DNA of 32,988 nt from an uncultured Balneolaceae bacterium. GTDB lineage: Bacteria > Bacteroidota > Rhodothermia > Balneolales > Balneolaceae. The position numbers were made by a program, and so were the translations under genes. The notes below the pieces were generated by a model, which searched no databases, was not told the origin of the DNA, and saw only the letters and a program-made list of their open reading frames with translations. This document shows positions 16,771 through 24,565 of the stretch, piece by piece (position 1 is the stretch's first letter; the number at the start of each line of letters is the position of its first letter). The stretch lies in assembly GCA_938003885.1 (NCBI GenBank), contig CALKWT010000275.1, positions 1-32,988 on the forward strand, read 5' to 3'.

Positions 16771-17784
16771 ATGGAAAACTCACACAACAGGGACACCGCG
16801 ACGATGGTGACGTGCAAAGGAGATGCACGTTTCAATGCCTACCCGGCTGAACACACGTTCTTCAGAAATCTTACTGCAACTTTCGTTCTTCTTACTTTGC
16901 TGATGGTCTGTACTTCTAAACCGCTTTGGGGCCAATCAGACGGGGATATTTACAAAACGGAAATTTTCAGATCGATTGAGGCTCCCCGGGTGGACATTTC
17001 AACTCAGGGCGGCTTCATAGAGGTGATTGGAACCAACGATAATGACGTGGTTGTGGAGATGTTTGTGAGAAAAGGCTCCCAATATCTTTCACCCGGGGAG
17101 GAAGATCTGTCCGACTATACGATCGAAATCGCCCGTACGGGTAACAACATCGTCGTCAGTGCCGAACAAGAAGGGAGTTTTTTCAGGCGAGGCCGCTCGG
17201 TTTCTGTATCCTTTCGGGTCTATCTCCCCTACAGTGCTGAGGTGGATGCGCGAACAAGCGGCGGGAATGTCTCAGCAGAATATATCAGAAATAATCTCAC
17301 CCTGCGTACCAGCGGAGGGCGGATCCGGGCAGTAGATGTTCAGGGAGACCGTATTGATCTGCGAACGTCCGGCGGGACGATCGAACTGGGCCGGGTGGCT
17401 GGAGATATTGAAGCCAGAACCAGCGGTGGATCGATCCGTGGTGAGGTATTGACGGGAGGAATGGACCTTCGTACATCCGGGGGAAGTATCCAGTTGAGTG
17501 ATGTATCAGGAGGGTTGTCGGCCAGAACCAGTGGGGGCCGGATCTCTGTTGAGGTGACCAGGTTTCAGGAGGATGTTCATCTTCGCACCTCGGGGGGAAG
17601 CATCAAGATTAAACTGGCGGATGCCCGTGATTTCGACATCGGCCTGAAAGGAAGCCGCGTAAGAGCAGAGCTGCAGAACTTTACCGGGAAAGCAGAGAGA
17701 AACCATATCGAAGGCAGGATTGGCAGAGGCGGCCCGCTGCTGAATGCCAGAACTTCCGGGGGATCGGTCACCCTGATCTATTGA
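16771..17784 (+). CDS. Exported DUF4097-type repeat protein with eight RTSGG motifs
   Basis: A 337-residue protein with an unusually long N-terminal extension before a hydrophobic segment (FVLLTLLMVCTSKPLWGQ, about residues 36-53), so the ATG at 16804 (residue 12) or an even later start is possible. After export, an N-terminal beta domain (residues about 60-150) is followed by seven RTSGG copies at 18-20-residue spacing and an eighth near the end (NARTSGGSVTLIY). Repeats of this kind with alternating hydrophobic residues match the DUF4097/DUF4098 families, predicted to fold as a right-handed beta-helix or beta-sandwich stack. The molecular role of the family is unknown; cell-envelope location is inferred from the signal. 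It stands alone, with no clear operon partner. Confidence 0.8.
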   Translation: MENSHNRDTATMVTCKGDARFNAYPAEHTFFRNLTATFVLLTLLMVCTSKPLWGQSDGDIYKTEIFRSIEAPRVDISTQGGFIEVIGTNDNDVVVEMFVRKGSQYLSPGEEDLSDYTIEIARTGNNIVVSAEQEGSFFRRGRSVSVSFRVYLPYSAEVDARTSGGNVSAEYIRNNLTLRTSGGRIRAVDVQGDRIDLRTSGGTIELGRVAGDIEARTSGGSIRGEVLTGGMDLRTSGGSIQLSDVSGGLSARTSGGRISVEVTRFQEDVHLRTSGGSIKIKLADARDFDIGLKGSRVRAELQNFTGKAERNHIEGRIGRGGPLLNARTSGGSVTLIY

Positions 17785-18020
17785 GCAGCAGAGGCTGAAT
17801 TTCTAAAAATGAAATGATTTACAAAAAAAGTTGGTTACAATATCAACAAACTAAATCTGAAAATCGTTATCTTCTGGTTGCTACATTAACTGTATAAATG
17901 TCAAAAATGACGCTATACACTTATAGAAGGAGTTATTTCAATTAATAAATTTCTGCTCCGGTCGCATCCGTTTTTAGCAGATGCTCCGGGTGCTGAAATT
18001 AAAATCAAATCAACAAAAAA

Positions 18021-18584
18021 ATGAAAAAATATCTTTTTAGTTCAATTATTATCGCTCTTGCGTTAAGTTTTACAGCATGCGGTGGTGGAGAGACAGCTGA
18101 TCAGGCGGCAACACAACAGGAACCTGAAGTTGAAACAAATGATGGCGTTCGCCACATTGAGATCATCGGTACCGATGATATGAAATTTGCTGTCCGTTCA
18201 GAAGCCAATGGACTGGTTACCGGCGGTGTTACAGGGCAGAATTTTATTCTCGAGTCTATTGTTGTCGAACCAGGTGAAGAGATCCGAATTACATTAACAA
18301 CGATCAGTAATCTGCCGCCGGCCGCCATGTCGCATAACTTTGTACTGCTTGAGCAGGGTGCAGATGCCGACGCTTTTGCGCGCGCCTCACTGGTTGCTAG
18401 CGATAACGAATATATTGCACCGTCTCTGGAGGATCAGGTGATTATTCACACCAGTATGCTGGGCAATGGTGAATCAGATACCATCACCTTTACCGCACCT
18501 GAGGAGACAGGGGAGCATACCTTTCTCTGCTCATTCCCTGGCCATTATGCCGGCGGAATGATCGGTACGCTGGTTGTTGAGTAA
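18021..18584 (+). CDS. Azurin/auracyanin-like blue copper lipoprotein
   Basis: A 187-residue cupredoxin. The signal peptide ends in SFTAC (Cys20, lipoprotein), followed by an acidic, Gln/Glu-rich linker to about residue 43. The type-1 copper ligands are readable: His105 in AMSHNF, then Cys170, His175 and Met180 in CSFPGHYAGGM. The C-terminal IGTLVVE is the usual last strand. Family role: periplasmic or membrane-tethered one-electron carrier between respiratory complexes. The 236-bp upstream region contains TTG (17831-17833) and TAAATCTG (17852-17859) with an 18-bp spacer, a partial match to the Bacteroidota promoter that would leave a long leader. A strong terminator follows. No oxidase or copper-handling gene is adjacent. 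Confidence 0.93.
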   Translation: MKKYLFSSIIIALALSFTACGGGETADQAATQQEPEVETNDGVRHIEIIGTDDMKFAVRSEANGLVTGGVTGQNFILESIVVEPGEEIRITLTTISNLPPAAMSHNFVLLEQGADADAFARASLVASDNEYIAPSLEDQVIIHTSMLGNGESDTITFTAPEETGEHTFLCSFPGHYAGGMIGTLVVE

Positions 18585-18630
18585 CTTTTTGTTACTCCAG
18601 GCAGTGTGAAATATAAACCGACCTGATATT

Positions 18631-18662
18631 AAGGCCGTATGCGACCCATACGGCCTTTTTTT
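18631..18662 (+). terminator. Rho-independent terminator after the blue copper protein gene
   Basis: AAGGCCGTATG (18631-18641) and CATACGGCCTT (18647-18657) form a perfect 11-bp stem with a 5-nt loop, running into seven T (18656-18662). It lies between convergent genes. On the minus strand the following bases are only CCTTAATATC, so it may act weakly for the leftward gene too. Confidence 0.92.
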
Positions 18663-18681
18663 GTCAGGAGTTTTATAAATC

Positions 18682-19107
18682 CTACCTGTTGAAGTTGAGG
18701 TAGACCGGCTCATCTGAAGCAGAGGAGAGGAGGGCTGCTTCCGAGTAGGCACTCTGGATCTCCTCCGCAGATGCATCAGCGGCCAGCTCCAGCGTCGTTG
18801 AGTTGGATGGGATACCGGAACTCGCACTGGCGCAGGTGACGGTGATCTCCATGGGAGAGTAGATACTGAACGTCACCATCTGAGCCACCATATTCAGAAA
18901 AGAGTGCCTGGTCTCCACCTTGGCCACTCCGTTGGAACAGTAGTCGTCGGCATTCACAACAGCCGGAGGAACCAGGCCGGCAATAAAAGAGCTGGCCCAC
19001 GCCTTGGTGTATACTTCATTTGAGGCAGGAGCCCCCGTCATCACCTGTGCGTGATAGCATCCGGTGAGAAAAAGGGGAAAAAGAAGTAGATTCAGATATT
19101 TATTCAT
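18682..19107 (-). CDS. Bor/Iss-like lipoprotein
   Basis: A 141-residue lipoprotein; the signal peptide ends in FLTGC (Cys17). The core resembles the phage lambda Bor family. GVAKVETRHSFLNMVAQMVT corresponds to Bor's KTETQQTFVNGLLGFIT, and SIYSPMEITVTCA to GIYTPLEARVYC. Two Cys after the lipidated one (in DDYCSNG and VTCA) match the Bor pair. It has an added C-terminal helix of about 40 residues. Lambda Bor is linked to serum resistance in E. coli; in an environmental bacterium the function is unknown. No phage genes surround it, so it is not evidence of a prophage. It is convergent with the cupredoxin gene and shares the terminator region. Confidence 0.75.
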   Translation of the reverse strand: MNKYLNLLLFPLFLTGCYHAQVMTGAPASNEVYTKAWASSFIAGLVPPAVVNADDYCSNGVAKVETRHSFLNMVAQMVTFSIYSPMEITVTCASASSGIPSNSTTLELAADASAEEIQSAYSEAALLSSASDEPVYLNFNR

Positions 19108-19279
19108 GATAGTAGATGTTTGTGTGTGGTTGATGGAATTAAAGCGAAATTAAAGAAAGTTCTCTGTCATAATTTTTTAGCAAAGTAAACTTTATTTGCT
19201 ATTGGAAACAGGGGCCTCTTAATTAAGATGTAGAAGTATTTAAAGATTTCATCTCCAGTCATCTCTCAATAGGAGCCAT

Positions 19280-19741
19280 ATCAAAATAATCGAAGCTGAT
19301 CTGAACAATCCGAAGCACGCCGAAGCGATTCTGGAATTAACGAATCGCTATGCCAGGGACCCGATGGGGCAGGGTGCGCCTCTCCCGGAATCGACGCAGG
19401 GACGTTTACTGGAAGCGCTGAAAGAATTCCCTCTCTACCTGGGTATTCTGGCCTGGGTTGATGATCGTCCGGCCGGTATAGCCAACTGCTTTTTTGGCTT
19501 TTCCACGTTCAAGGCTTCCCGGGTTCTTAACATACATGACTTAGCGGTTCTGGAAGAGTTCAGAGGCCGGGGGGTGGGCCGTTCGCTGATAAACTATGCA
19601 GTACAGAAAGCACGAATGGAAAAATGCAGCAAGGTGACTCTCGAAGTGAGGGAGGATAACCGTGCCAAACGACTCTACGAAAGTGAAGGCTTTACACATG
19701 GGGACCCCATTATGTACTTCATGACCAAAGAGCTGGAGTGA
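19280..19741 (+). CDS. GNAT-family N-acetyltransferase with a non-standard start
   Basis: The acetyl-CoA-binding motif is FRGRGVGRSLINYAV, followed by the family's YESEGFTHGDP end. The first ATG (19364) would begin inside ARDPMGQG and remove beta-strand 1 and helix 1. Upstream the same frame is open back to a TAA at 19241 and encodes IKIIEADLNNPKHAEAILEL and TNRYARDP, exactly the expected GNAT beginning. There is no in-frame ATG, GTG or TTG there. An AGGAG (19271-19275) lies 4 bp before an in-frame ATC at 19280, and an ATA (19286) lies 10 bp after it. I therefore place the start near 19280, giving about 153 residues, normal for the fold. Substrate unknown. It is convergent with the M28 peptidase (7-bp gap). 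Confidence 0.8.
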   Translation: MKIIEADLNNPKHAEAILELTNRYARDPMGQGAPLPESTQGRLLEALKEFPLYLGILAWVDDRPAGIANCFFGFSTFKASRVLNIHDLAVLEEFRGRGVGRSLINYAVQKARMEKCSKVTLEVREDNRAKRLYESEGFTHGDPIMYFMTKELE

Positions 19742-19748
19742 CGGATCA

Positions 19749-20720
19749 TCACCCTTTTCTGAGCGTTTCTATCTGTCTGGCCAGTTCGTCTGAATGCAGA
19801 TCCAGCTCTTCAATCACGTGAATAATCGTTCTAACCGCCTCTATATAGAATTCAGGATTGATATTCTCGAATGTATCTGTTGGGCTGTGGTAATGGGGGT
19901 GATCTTCCACGCCGAAATAAAGAAAGGGAATCCCCGCACTATGGAAAGGGCCGTGATCAGAGGACATGGTCCAGTTCTGCGGCCACTCATCCGAGTCGTA
20001 ACCGAACTTCACAGAAATTGCACTTTTTCTGGCCGCACGTTCAACATATGAGGTGAGAAAGGGGTAGTGATAGGTGCCAACAGCGTACAGTTCATCTTCA
20101 AAGTTGTTACTGATCATATCCATATTTACATTCATCAGGATCTGATCAAGGGAGACTGCAGGATTGTTGATGAAGTGCCGGGCTCCGGCCAATCCCTGCT
20201 CTTCGGCATCAAATGCTATGATAAACAGACTGTTGGAGGGTTGATTTTCAAGAAAGTACTCGGAGATCGCAAGCAGTGCAGCAGTACCTGAGGCATTATC
20301 GTCGGCGCCATTATAGATTTCACCGTCACGAACTCCCAGATGATCGTAGTGCGCAGTGATGGCGATATAGGTTTCCGGATGATCGGAGCCTTCAACGATT
20401 GCGATCAGGTTGACTGCCTCGTCAAACAGTTCATTGGTGCGTGGGTTGGTATGGCTGAACTTCTGCTCAAATTCCTGGCCGTTACCAGGCTTCAGGCCGA
20501 GTTTCCTGAATCGTTCCGATAGAAATTCCCGGGCTATCCGGTTGCCTTCCGAACCGGTCTTTCGGCCTTGCAGTTCATCGGAAGAGAGAAACCGGAGATC
20601 ATCCAGAAGTTGTTCAGTATCGATGCCGGAGGATGCGTCATCATGCACCGTGGGCTCTGAATCGTTGCATCCTGAAATAGATAAAAAGAAAATCACGAGT
20701 AGCGCATACAGAGGTCTCAT
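19749..20720 (-). CDS. M28-family zinc metallopeptidase lipoprotein
   Basis: A 323-residue secreted aminopeptidase-like enzyme. The signal peptide ends in LSISGC (Cys18). The di-zinc site of clan MH is complete: His124 and Asp126 in AHYDHLG, the bridging Asp in NGADDNASG (Asp140/141), catalytic Glu173 and ligand Glu174 in DAEEQGLAGA, Asp in NVNMDMI, and the final His in HYHSPTDT. The N-terminal part LRFLSSDELQGRKTGSEGN is typical of the Bacteroidota branch. Likely role: removal of N-terminal residues from peptides at the cell surface or in the periplasm. A GTTGAT-GG-ATCAAC inverted repeat lies 28 bp upstream of its start (20749-20762) and may be an operator. Two transporters lie on the far side of the upstream region. 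Confidence 0.93.
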   Translation of the reverse strand: MRPLYALLVIFFLSISGCNDSEPTVHDDASSGIDTEQLLDDLRFLSSDELQGRKTGSEGNRIAREFLSERFRKLGLKPGNGQEFEQKFSHTNPRTNELFDEAVNLIAIVEGSDHPETYIAITAHYDHLGVRDGEIYNGADDNASGTAALLAISEYFLENQPSNSLFIIAFDAEEQGLAGARHFINNPAVSLDQILMNVNMDMISNNFEDELYAVGTYHYPFLTSYVERAARKSAISVKFGYDSDEWPQNWTMSSDHGPFHSAGIPFLYFGVEDHPHYHSPTDTFENINPEFYIEAVRTIIHVIEELDLHSDELARQIETLRKG

Positions 20721-21194
20721 AGGAAAAATCTCATAAAGGTGAATATACGTTGATGGATCAACTTACTTTTAGATAGTGAAACTGTCAATCCTCTTCGGGA
20801 GATGGGTGAGGTGGGTCTGGCTGATAGAGGGTTTGGCGCTGAGAATGGGAAGTTCAAAATTCTGACTGCTCTCCGAAACAACTCTATTTGTGATCTGCTG
20901 AGGGCATGGAAATGAGCAGGTAGGCCAATTTCAGGGCAAGTGGCCTCTTTCCGGTTGATGAAAATTCCCGGTGGCTTTGGATGCTGAACGGATCCGCTCA
21001 GAAAACCGCAAGTATTCATCTATAGCCGGACAAGATAGAGAACCTTATTTGTATGAAGTGGATTCCCTCATTATTTTAACCGGGGCCCTTTTCGTAAGGA
21101 AGGTTCACCACGATACGGTACGCCCGGCTGTCCGGATGTTCGGGATTGATCACGTAAAGTATGATGTAATCAAATAAGTAGTTCGATATATACT
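20721..21194. other. Divergent intergenic region (474 bp) between M28 peptidase and YfcC-type permease
   Basis: It contains the 14-bp inverted repeat GTTGATGGATCAAC (20749-20762), close to the peptidase start and well placed for a regulator. The rest shows no recognised RNA or promoter. A 68-codon frame (GTG 20971 to 21177) ends 17 bp before the permease but has no recognisable motif and no supporting start signal. The length and lack of genes suggest either a regulatory region or decayed sequence. Confidence 0.4.
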
Positions 21195-22571
21195 ATGAAA
21201 TTTAAAATGCCCCACACCCTTACCCTGCTCTTCTTTCTGATGGTTGCTGCACTTGTAGCGACCTGGATCATCCCTCAGGGGCATTTCGAAACGGAGTTGA
21301 TTGACGGAAGGGAAGTGGTGGTGCCGGGTACGTTCCAGATCTCCGAGGATGCAGGATGGCTGAGCCCGCTCTCCTTCTTTACAGCAATCCCCAGGGCGTT
21401 TACTGCCGCTCAGGATATCATATTTTTCCTGTTTATCATCGGCGGAGCACTGGCGATTATCCGAAGGACAGGAACGATCGACGCCCTTCTCGGAAAGATG
21501 CTTGAAAAACTGGGAGGAAGGCCAGGGACTCTGATCTATGTTACTGTTTTTGTCTTTGCGCTTACATCAAGCGCCATAGGGTCTTCTGCGGAGTATATTC
21601 CATTTGTGCTGATACTGGTGGCCCTCTGTCGGACGATGGATCTGGATGCCATGACAGCTGTCGGCATCATCGTAGCGGGGTATGGAATCGGCTACGGTGC
21701 TGCGGCATTTAATCAATACACGGTTGTAGTTGCTCAGGATGTTGCCGGTGTGCCGACCTATTCAGGCTGGCAGGTTCGGATGGGAATCCTGATACCTTTC
21801 GCTCTGATCGGCGCACACCACGTCCACTCCTATGCAAAACGGGTAAAGCGCAATCCTTCTTTGAGTTTATTGATGGGAATGGAGCCATTGCCCGGAGCTT
21901 CGGAGAGTGCAACGAGAGAGTACCCAGCATTGACGGTCACCCATCTTCTCATCATTCTATCTTTTTTCCTGGCTCTGGGTACCGCTGTCTGGGGCATCGC
22001 CACTCAGGGGTGGTATCTGGTCGAATTGGGCGCCGCTTTTGTCGTGCTTTCTGTGGTGGTGGCGATCATCGGCCGGGTGGGCCCGAGTGAAACCGCTTCA
22101 GAATTTGTAAAGGGTGCAAAGGATCTGACTGAAACCGCCTTGCTGGTAGGGATAGCGAGAGGGATTGCACTCATCATGGAGGATGGGGAGATTTTGCACA
22201 CGATCGTTCACGCATTATCAGTTCCGCTACAGAGCGTGGGGCCTGAGCTTGCTTCTGTCGGGATGATGCTGGTGCAGACAGTTCTCAATCTGTTCGTGCC
22301 TTCCGGTAGTGGCCAGGCGTTTGTCACCATGCCTCTGATGGCTCCCCTGAGTGATCTTCTGGGAGTCTCCAGGCAGATAGCGGTCCAGGCATTTATCTTT
22401 GGTGATGGGTTTTCGAATATGATCATCCCAACAAACGCGGTACTGATGGGGATTCTCGGAATGGCCGGTGTGCCGTACGACCGATGGTTTCGTTTTGCAT
22501 TTCCGCTTATTCTGAAGTTAATTCTCGGAGCAGCCATCTGCATGGTGATCATGGTTACAACCGGATTTTAA
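21195..22571 (+). CDS. YfcC/DcuC-family membrane permease
   Basis: A 458-residue integral membrane protein with about 11-12 hydrophobic segments starting at residue 8. The opening MPHTLTLLFFLMVAALVATWIIPQG (in two parts), with extracellular loop GREVVVPGTFQ, and the re-entrant-like blocks SSAIGSSAEYIPF, GAAAFNQYTVVVAQ and VPSGSGQAFVTMPLMAPLSDLLG match the YfcC/DcuC (C4-dicarboxylate uptake C) family. The late segment FGDGFSNMIIPTNAVLMG is a family hallmark. Members carry dicarboxylates, basic amino acids or short peptides, and the substrate here is unknown. The neighbourhood with an M28 peptidase suggests amino acids or peptides (inference). The next gene, a sodium symporter, follows after 72 bp containing two tandem hairpins. 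Confidence 0.9.
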   Translation: MKFKMPHTLTLLFFLMVAALVATWIIPQGHFETELIDGREVVVPGTFQISEDAGWLSPLSFFTAIPRAFTAAQDIIFFLFIIGGALAIIRRTGTIDALLGKMLEKLGGRPGTLIYVTVFVFALTSSAIGSSAEYIPFVLILVALCRTMDLDAMTAVGIIVAGYGIGYGAAAFNQYTVVVAQDVAGVPTYSGWQVRMGILIPFALIGAHHVHSYAKRVKRNPSLSLLMGMEPLPGASESATREYPALTVTHLLIILSFFLALGTAVWGIATQGWYLVELGAAFVVLSVVVAIIGRVGPSETASEFVKGAKDLTETALLVGIARGIALIMEDGEILHTIVHALSVPLQSVGPELASVGMMLVQTVLNLFVPSGSGQAFVTMPLMAPLSDLLGVSRQIAVQAFIFGDGFSNMIIPTNAVLMGILGMAGVPYDRWFRFAFPLILKLILGAAICMVIMVTTGF

Positions 22572-22572
22572 A

Positions 22573-22610
22573 CAGGAGCATCCGTTCCTGACTGGTTACG
22601 GGATAACCAG
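22573..22610 (+). other. Two tandem hairpins between the two transporter genes
   Basis: CAGGA/TCCTG (22573-22590, 8-nt loop) is followed directly by CTGGTTA/TAACCAG (22592-22610, 5-nt loop). No clean T-run follows (CTCATTATTTAT), so termination would be partial at best. They may set relative expression or mRNA stability of the two genes. Confidence 0.4.
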
Positions 22611-22643
22611 CTCATTATTTATAAACACCAAACTCATCCCATC

Positions 22644-24152
22644 ATGTCCCTATTTTTCTGGGTAATTCTTCTCTACCTCTTTCTTCTGATGATGATTTCC
22701 ATCTACAAGAGTTTTTCTGTTAAGAGTCAGGAAGATTTTATGGTGGCGGGCAGATCGGTCTCAACATATAAGCTGGTGGGGACGCTTCTCTGTACCTGGA
22801 TCGGTTCGGGGAGCTTGCTGGCCGGTGCCGGGCTTGCTGCCCGGGTGGGACTCTCTGAGCTCTGGATGGCCGCAGGTGCCTGGATTGGAATCGTGATCGT
22901 CTTTTTCCTTGCCGCCCGTGTAAGACGCATTGCACAATATACCGTGCCCGATATTCTGGAACTTCGTTATAATAAATGGGCCCGGATTCTCGGGACGGTG
23001 GTTATTGTGATCGCATACACCACCATTGTGGGGTACCAGTTTAAGGGAGGAGGATTTGTGCTCAACATTGTCGCGGGGATCCCGGAATGGCAAGGAGTTC
23101 TGCTGACGGCTGGCTTTATCATTCTCTTTACAGCGTTTGCAGGGATGTTATCCATTGTCTCTGTGGATATCATCAATGGAACTGTCATTACACTGGCCGT
23201 CATCGTGGCCGTACCCCTGGTCTATTCTCATCTGGGAGGTGTGGAGTATCTGACACAAACCCTGGACCCCTCCTTTTTTACTGTGTTTGGAGAGAACGAT
23301 TTCCTCTGGGCGATGGGTGTCTTCTTTCCCACCTTTCTTCTGCTGCTGGGTGAGTCCAATATGTATCAGAAGTTTTTCTCAGCAAAAGATGAAAAATCGG
23401 CCAAAACTGCTGTGATATGGTGGGTGTCCGGTACCATCGTTGTGGAGACGGCGATCGCATCTCTGGCAATCATGGCCTTTAGTTACTTTAATGGGTTGGA
23501 TCCTTCAAGTATCTACTTTTTAGCAGCCGAGCAGAGTGAGCGTATTATACTTCACACAGCGACCTTTGGCACGGAGATCGGCATCCCTGTAGCGGGCGGA
23601 CTGCTGCTGATCTGTGCGGCTGTGGCAATTATCACGTCCACAGGCAACAGTTTCCTGCTGGCACCCTCTACCAATCTGACCCGGGATATCTATCAGCGGT
23701 TTATCAATCCGGTTGCATCTGAAAAGAGAGTGGTTTTGATTCAGCGGACGATGGTTTTGATTCTTGGGATCGCGGCCTACCTGCTACTGACTCAATTTAC
23801 AACCATCCTGGATATGGCCTTTACCGCCTATACGATGGTAGGGGCCGGCCTGACCCCGGCCCTGCTGGCCGCATTTCTATGGAAGCGGGTGACCACAGCC
23901 GGAGGGGTGGCCTCGATTGTAACGGGAATGGGAGTCACTTTGATCATCACAATTGCCAACTCACTGCTTGAGGAACCGCTCCTTCCGTTTGAATATATTG
24001 TATTGCCGGCAGCGGGCCTCTCCATTGTGGTGCTTATTGTCGTCTCCCTGCTGACCAAACCCGACCCGAAAGAGAAGTGGGAAAAATTCTATGAAGAGGA
24101 GGCCGACCTGGAGAGTGCCATCAGCGAGCATCAGGATGGGCGCACGCCCTGA
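22644..24152 (+). CDS. Sodium:solute symporter family transporter
   Basis: A 502-residue SSS (SLC5-like) transporter with about 13 hydrophobic segments. The N-terminal helix is followed by VKSQEDFMVAGRSVSTYKLVGT, the classic SSS opening, then LLCTWIGSGSLLAGAGLAARVG with the Na+/substrate-site region. Further family blocks are RYNKWARILGT, SVDIINGTVITL and STGNSFLLAPSTNLTRDIYQRF, the last a strong SSS signature. The charged cytoplasmic tail PDPKEKWEKFYEEEADLE ends the protein. It drives uptake of a small solute by the sodium gradient, fitting a marine life style. Substrate (amino acid, sugar, nucleoside or organic acid) cannot be told from sequence. It probably forms a unit with the upstream permease. 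Confidence 0.93.
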   Translation: MSLFFWVILLYLFLLMMISIYKSFSVKSQEDFMVAGRSVSTYKLVGTLLCTWIGSGSLLAGAGLAARVGLSELWMAAGAWIGIVIVFFLAARVRRIAQYTVPDILELRYNKWARILGTVVIVIAYTTIVGYQFKGGGFVLNIVAGIPEWQGVLLTAGFIILFTAFAGMLSIVSVDIINGTVITLAVIVAVPLVYSHLGGVEYLTQTLDPSFFTVFGENDFLWAMGVFFPTFLLLLGESNMYQKFFSAKDEKSAKTAVIWWVSGTIVVETAIASLAIMAFSYFNGLDPSSIYFLAAEQSERIILHTATFGTEIGIPVAGGLLLICAAVAIITSTGNSFLLAPSTNLTRDIYQRFINPVASEKRVVLIQRTMVLILGIAAYLLLTQFTTILDMAFTAYTMVGAGLTPALLAAFLWKRVTTAGGVASIVTGMGVTLIITIANSLLEEPLLPFEYIVLPAAGLSIVVLIVVSLLTKPDPKEKWEKFYEEEADLESAISEHQDGRTP

Positions 24153-24460
24153 TATATATAGATGGAAAACCTGCGAGAGGGGAGCGATCCCGGGGGGAGT
24201 GCCTTCAGTGCTTTCAGGGAGGTCGTCAACTCCGGTTTGTGTGAGGAGCCATCCCGGCGTTAGGGTGTGGGGCGTTTTCTGCCTTGTGGGTGATTGAGCT
24301 CTCTCGGTCGGCGGGAAAGCATGCACCCCGAATACCAGAACGTTTTGAGGTTGCGTCCAAGAGGGGGGAAAAGTTATCACACACAATTTCAGAGTTTGGT
24401 TGAAATGAGATATTTTAAGTTGTATTTTATACGGCTATCATTCAGAATGATAAGTTCCTT
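24153..24460. other. Intergenic region before tRNA-Leu (308 bp)
   Basis: The first 200 bp are G-rich with no gene I can support; the last 100 bp, just ahead of the tRNA, are AT-rich and should contain the tRNA promoter. TTGAAA at about 24399 and TATTTTATAC further on are loosely promoter-like, but no exact TAnnTTTG box is present. Short open frames on both strands here show no protein motif. Confidence 0.35.
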
Positions 24461-24544
24461 GCGAGAGTGGCGGAATTGGTAGACGCGCCAGATTTAGGAT
24501 CTGGTGCCTTCATCGGTGTGGGGGTTCGAGTCCCCCCTCTCGTA
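24461..24544 (+). tRNA. tRNA-Leu (anticodon UAG)
   Basis: The 84-nt cloverleaf has acceptor arms GCGAGAG and CTCTCGT (six Watson-Crick pairs plus a terminal G-U) and discriminator A. The D-arm region is GGCGGAATTGGTAGACGC. The anticodon stem CCAGA/TCTGG holds loop TTTAGGA, so the anticodon is TAG (24495-24497), reading CUA. A long class II variable arm (about TGCCTTCATCGGTG) marks it as leucine type. The T-arm GGGGG-TTCGAGT-CCCCC is canonical. The 3' CCA is not encoded. Confidence 0.96.
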
Positions 24545-24565
24545 CTTTGGTAAATATGCGGTGAA

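Noticed and set aside
17265..17770. Repeat array considered as a CRISPR-like or DNA-level tandem repeat
   Set aside because: The periodicity is at protein level (RTSGG) with variable codons and unit lengths of 54-60 bp inside one open frame; there are no identical direct repeats with unique spacers.
18682..19107. Idea that the Bor-like gene marks a prophage
   Set aside because: No integrase, capsid, tail, lysis or phage-regulator genes are nearby; flanking genes are ordinary chromosomal ones.
20971..21177. Possible 68-residue protein before the YfcC-type permease
   Set aside because: A GTG-started frame with no recognisable motif, signal or ribosome-binding site; kept only as part of the intergenic description.
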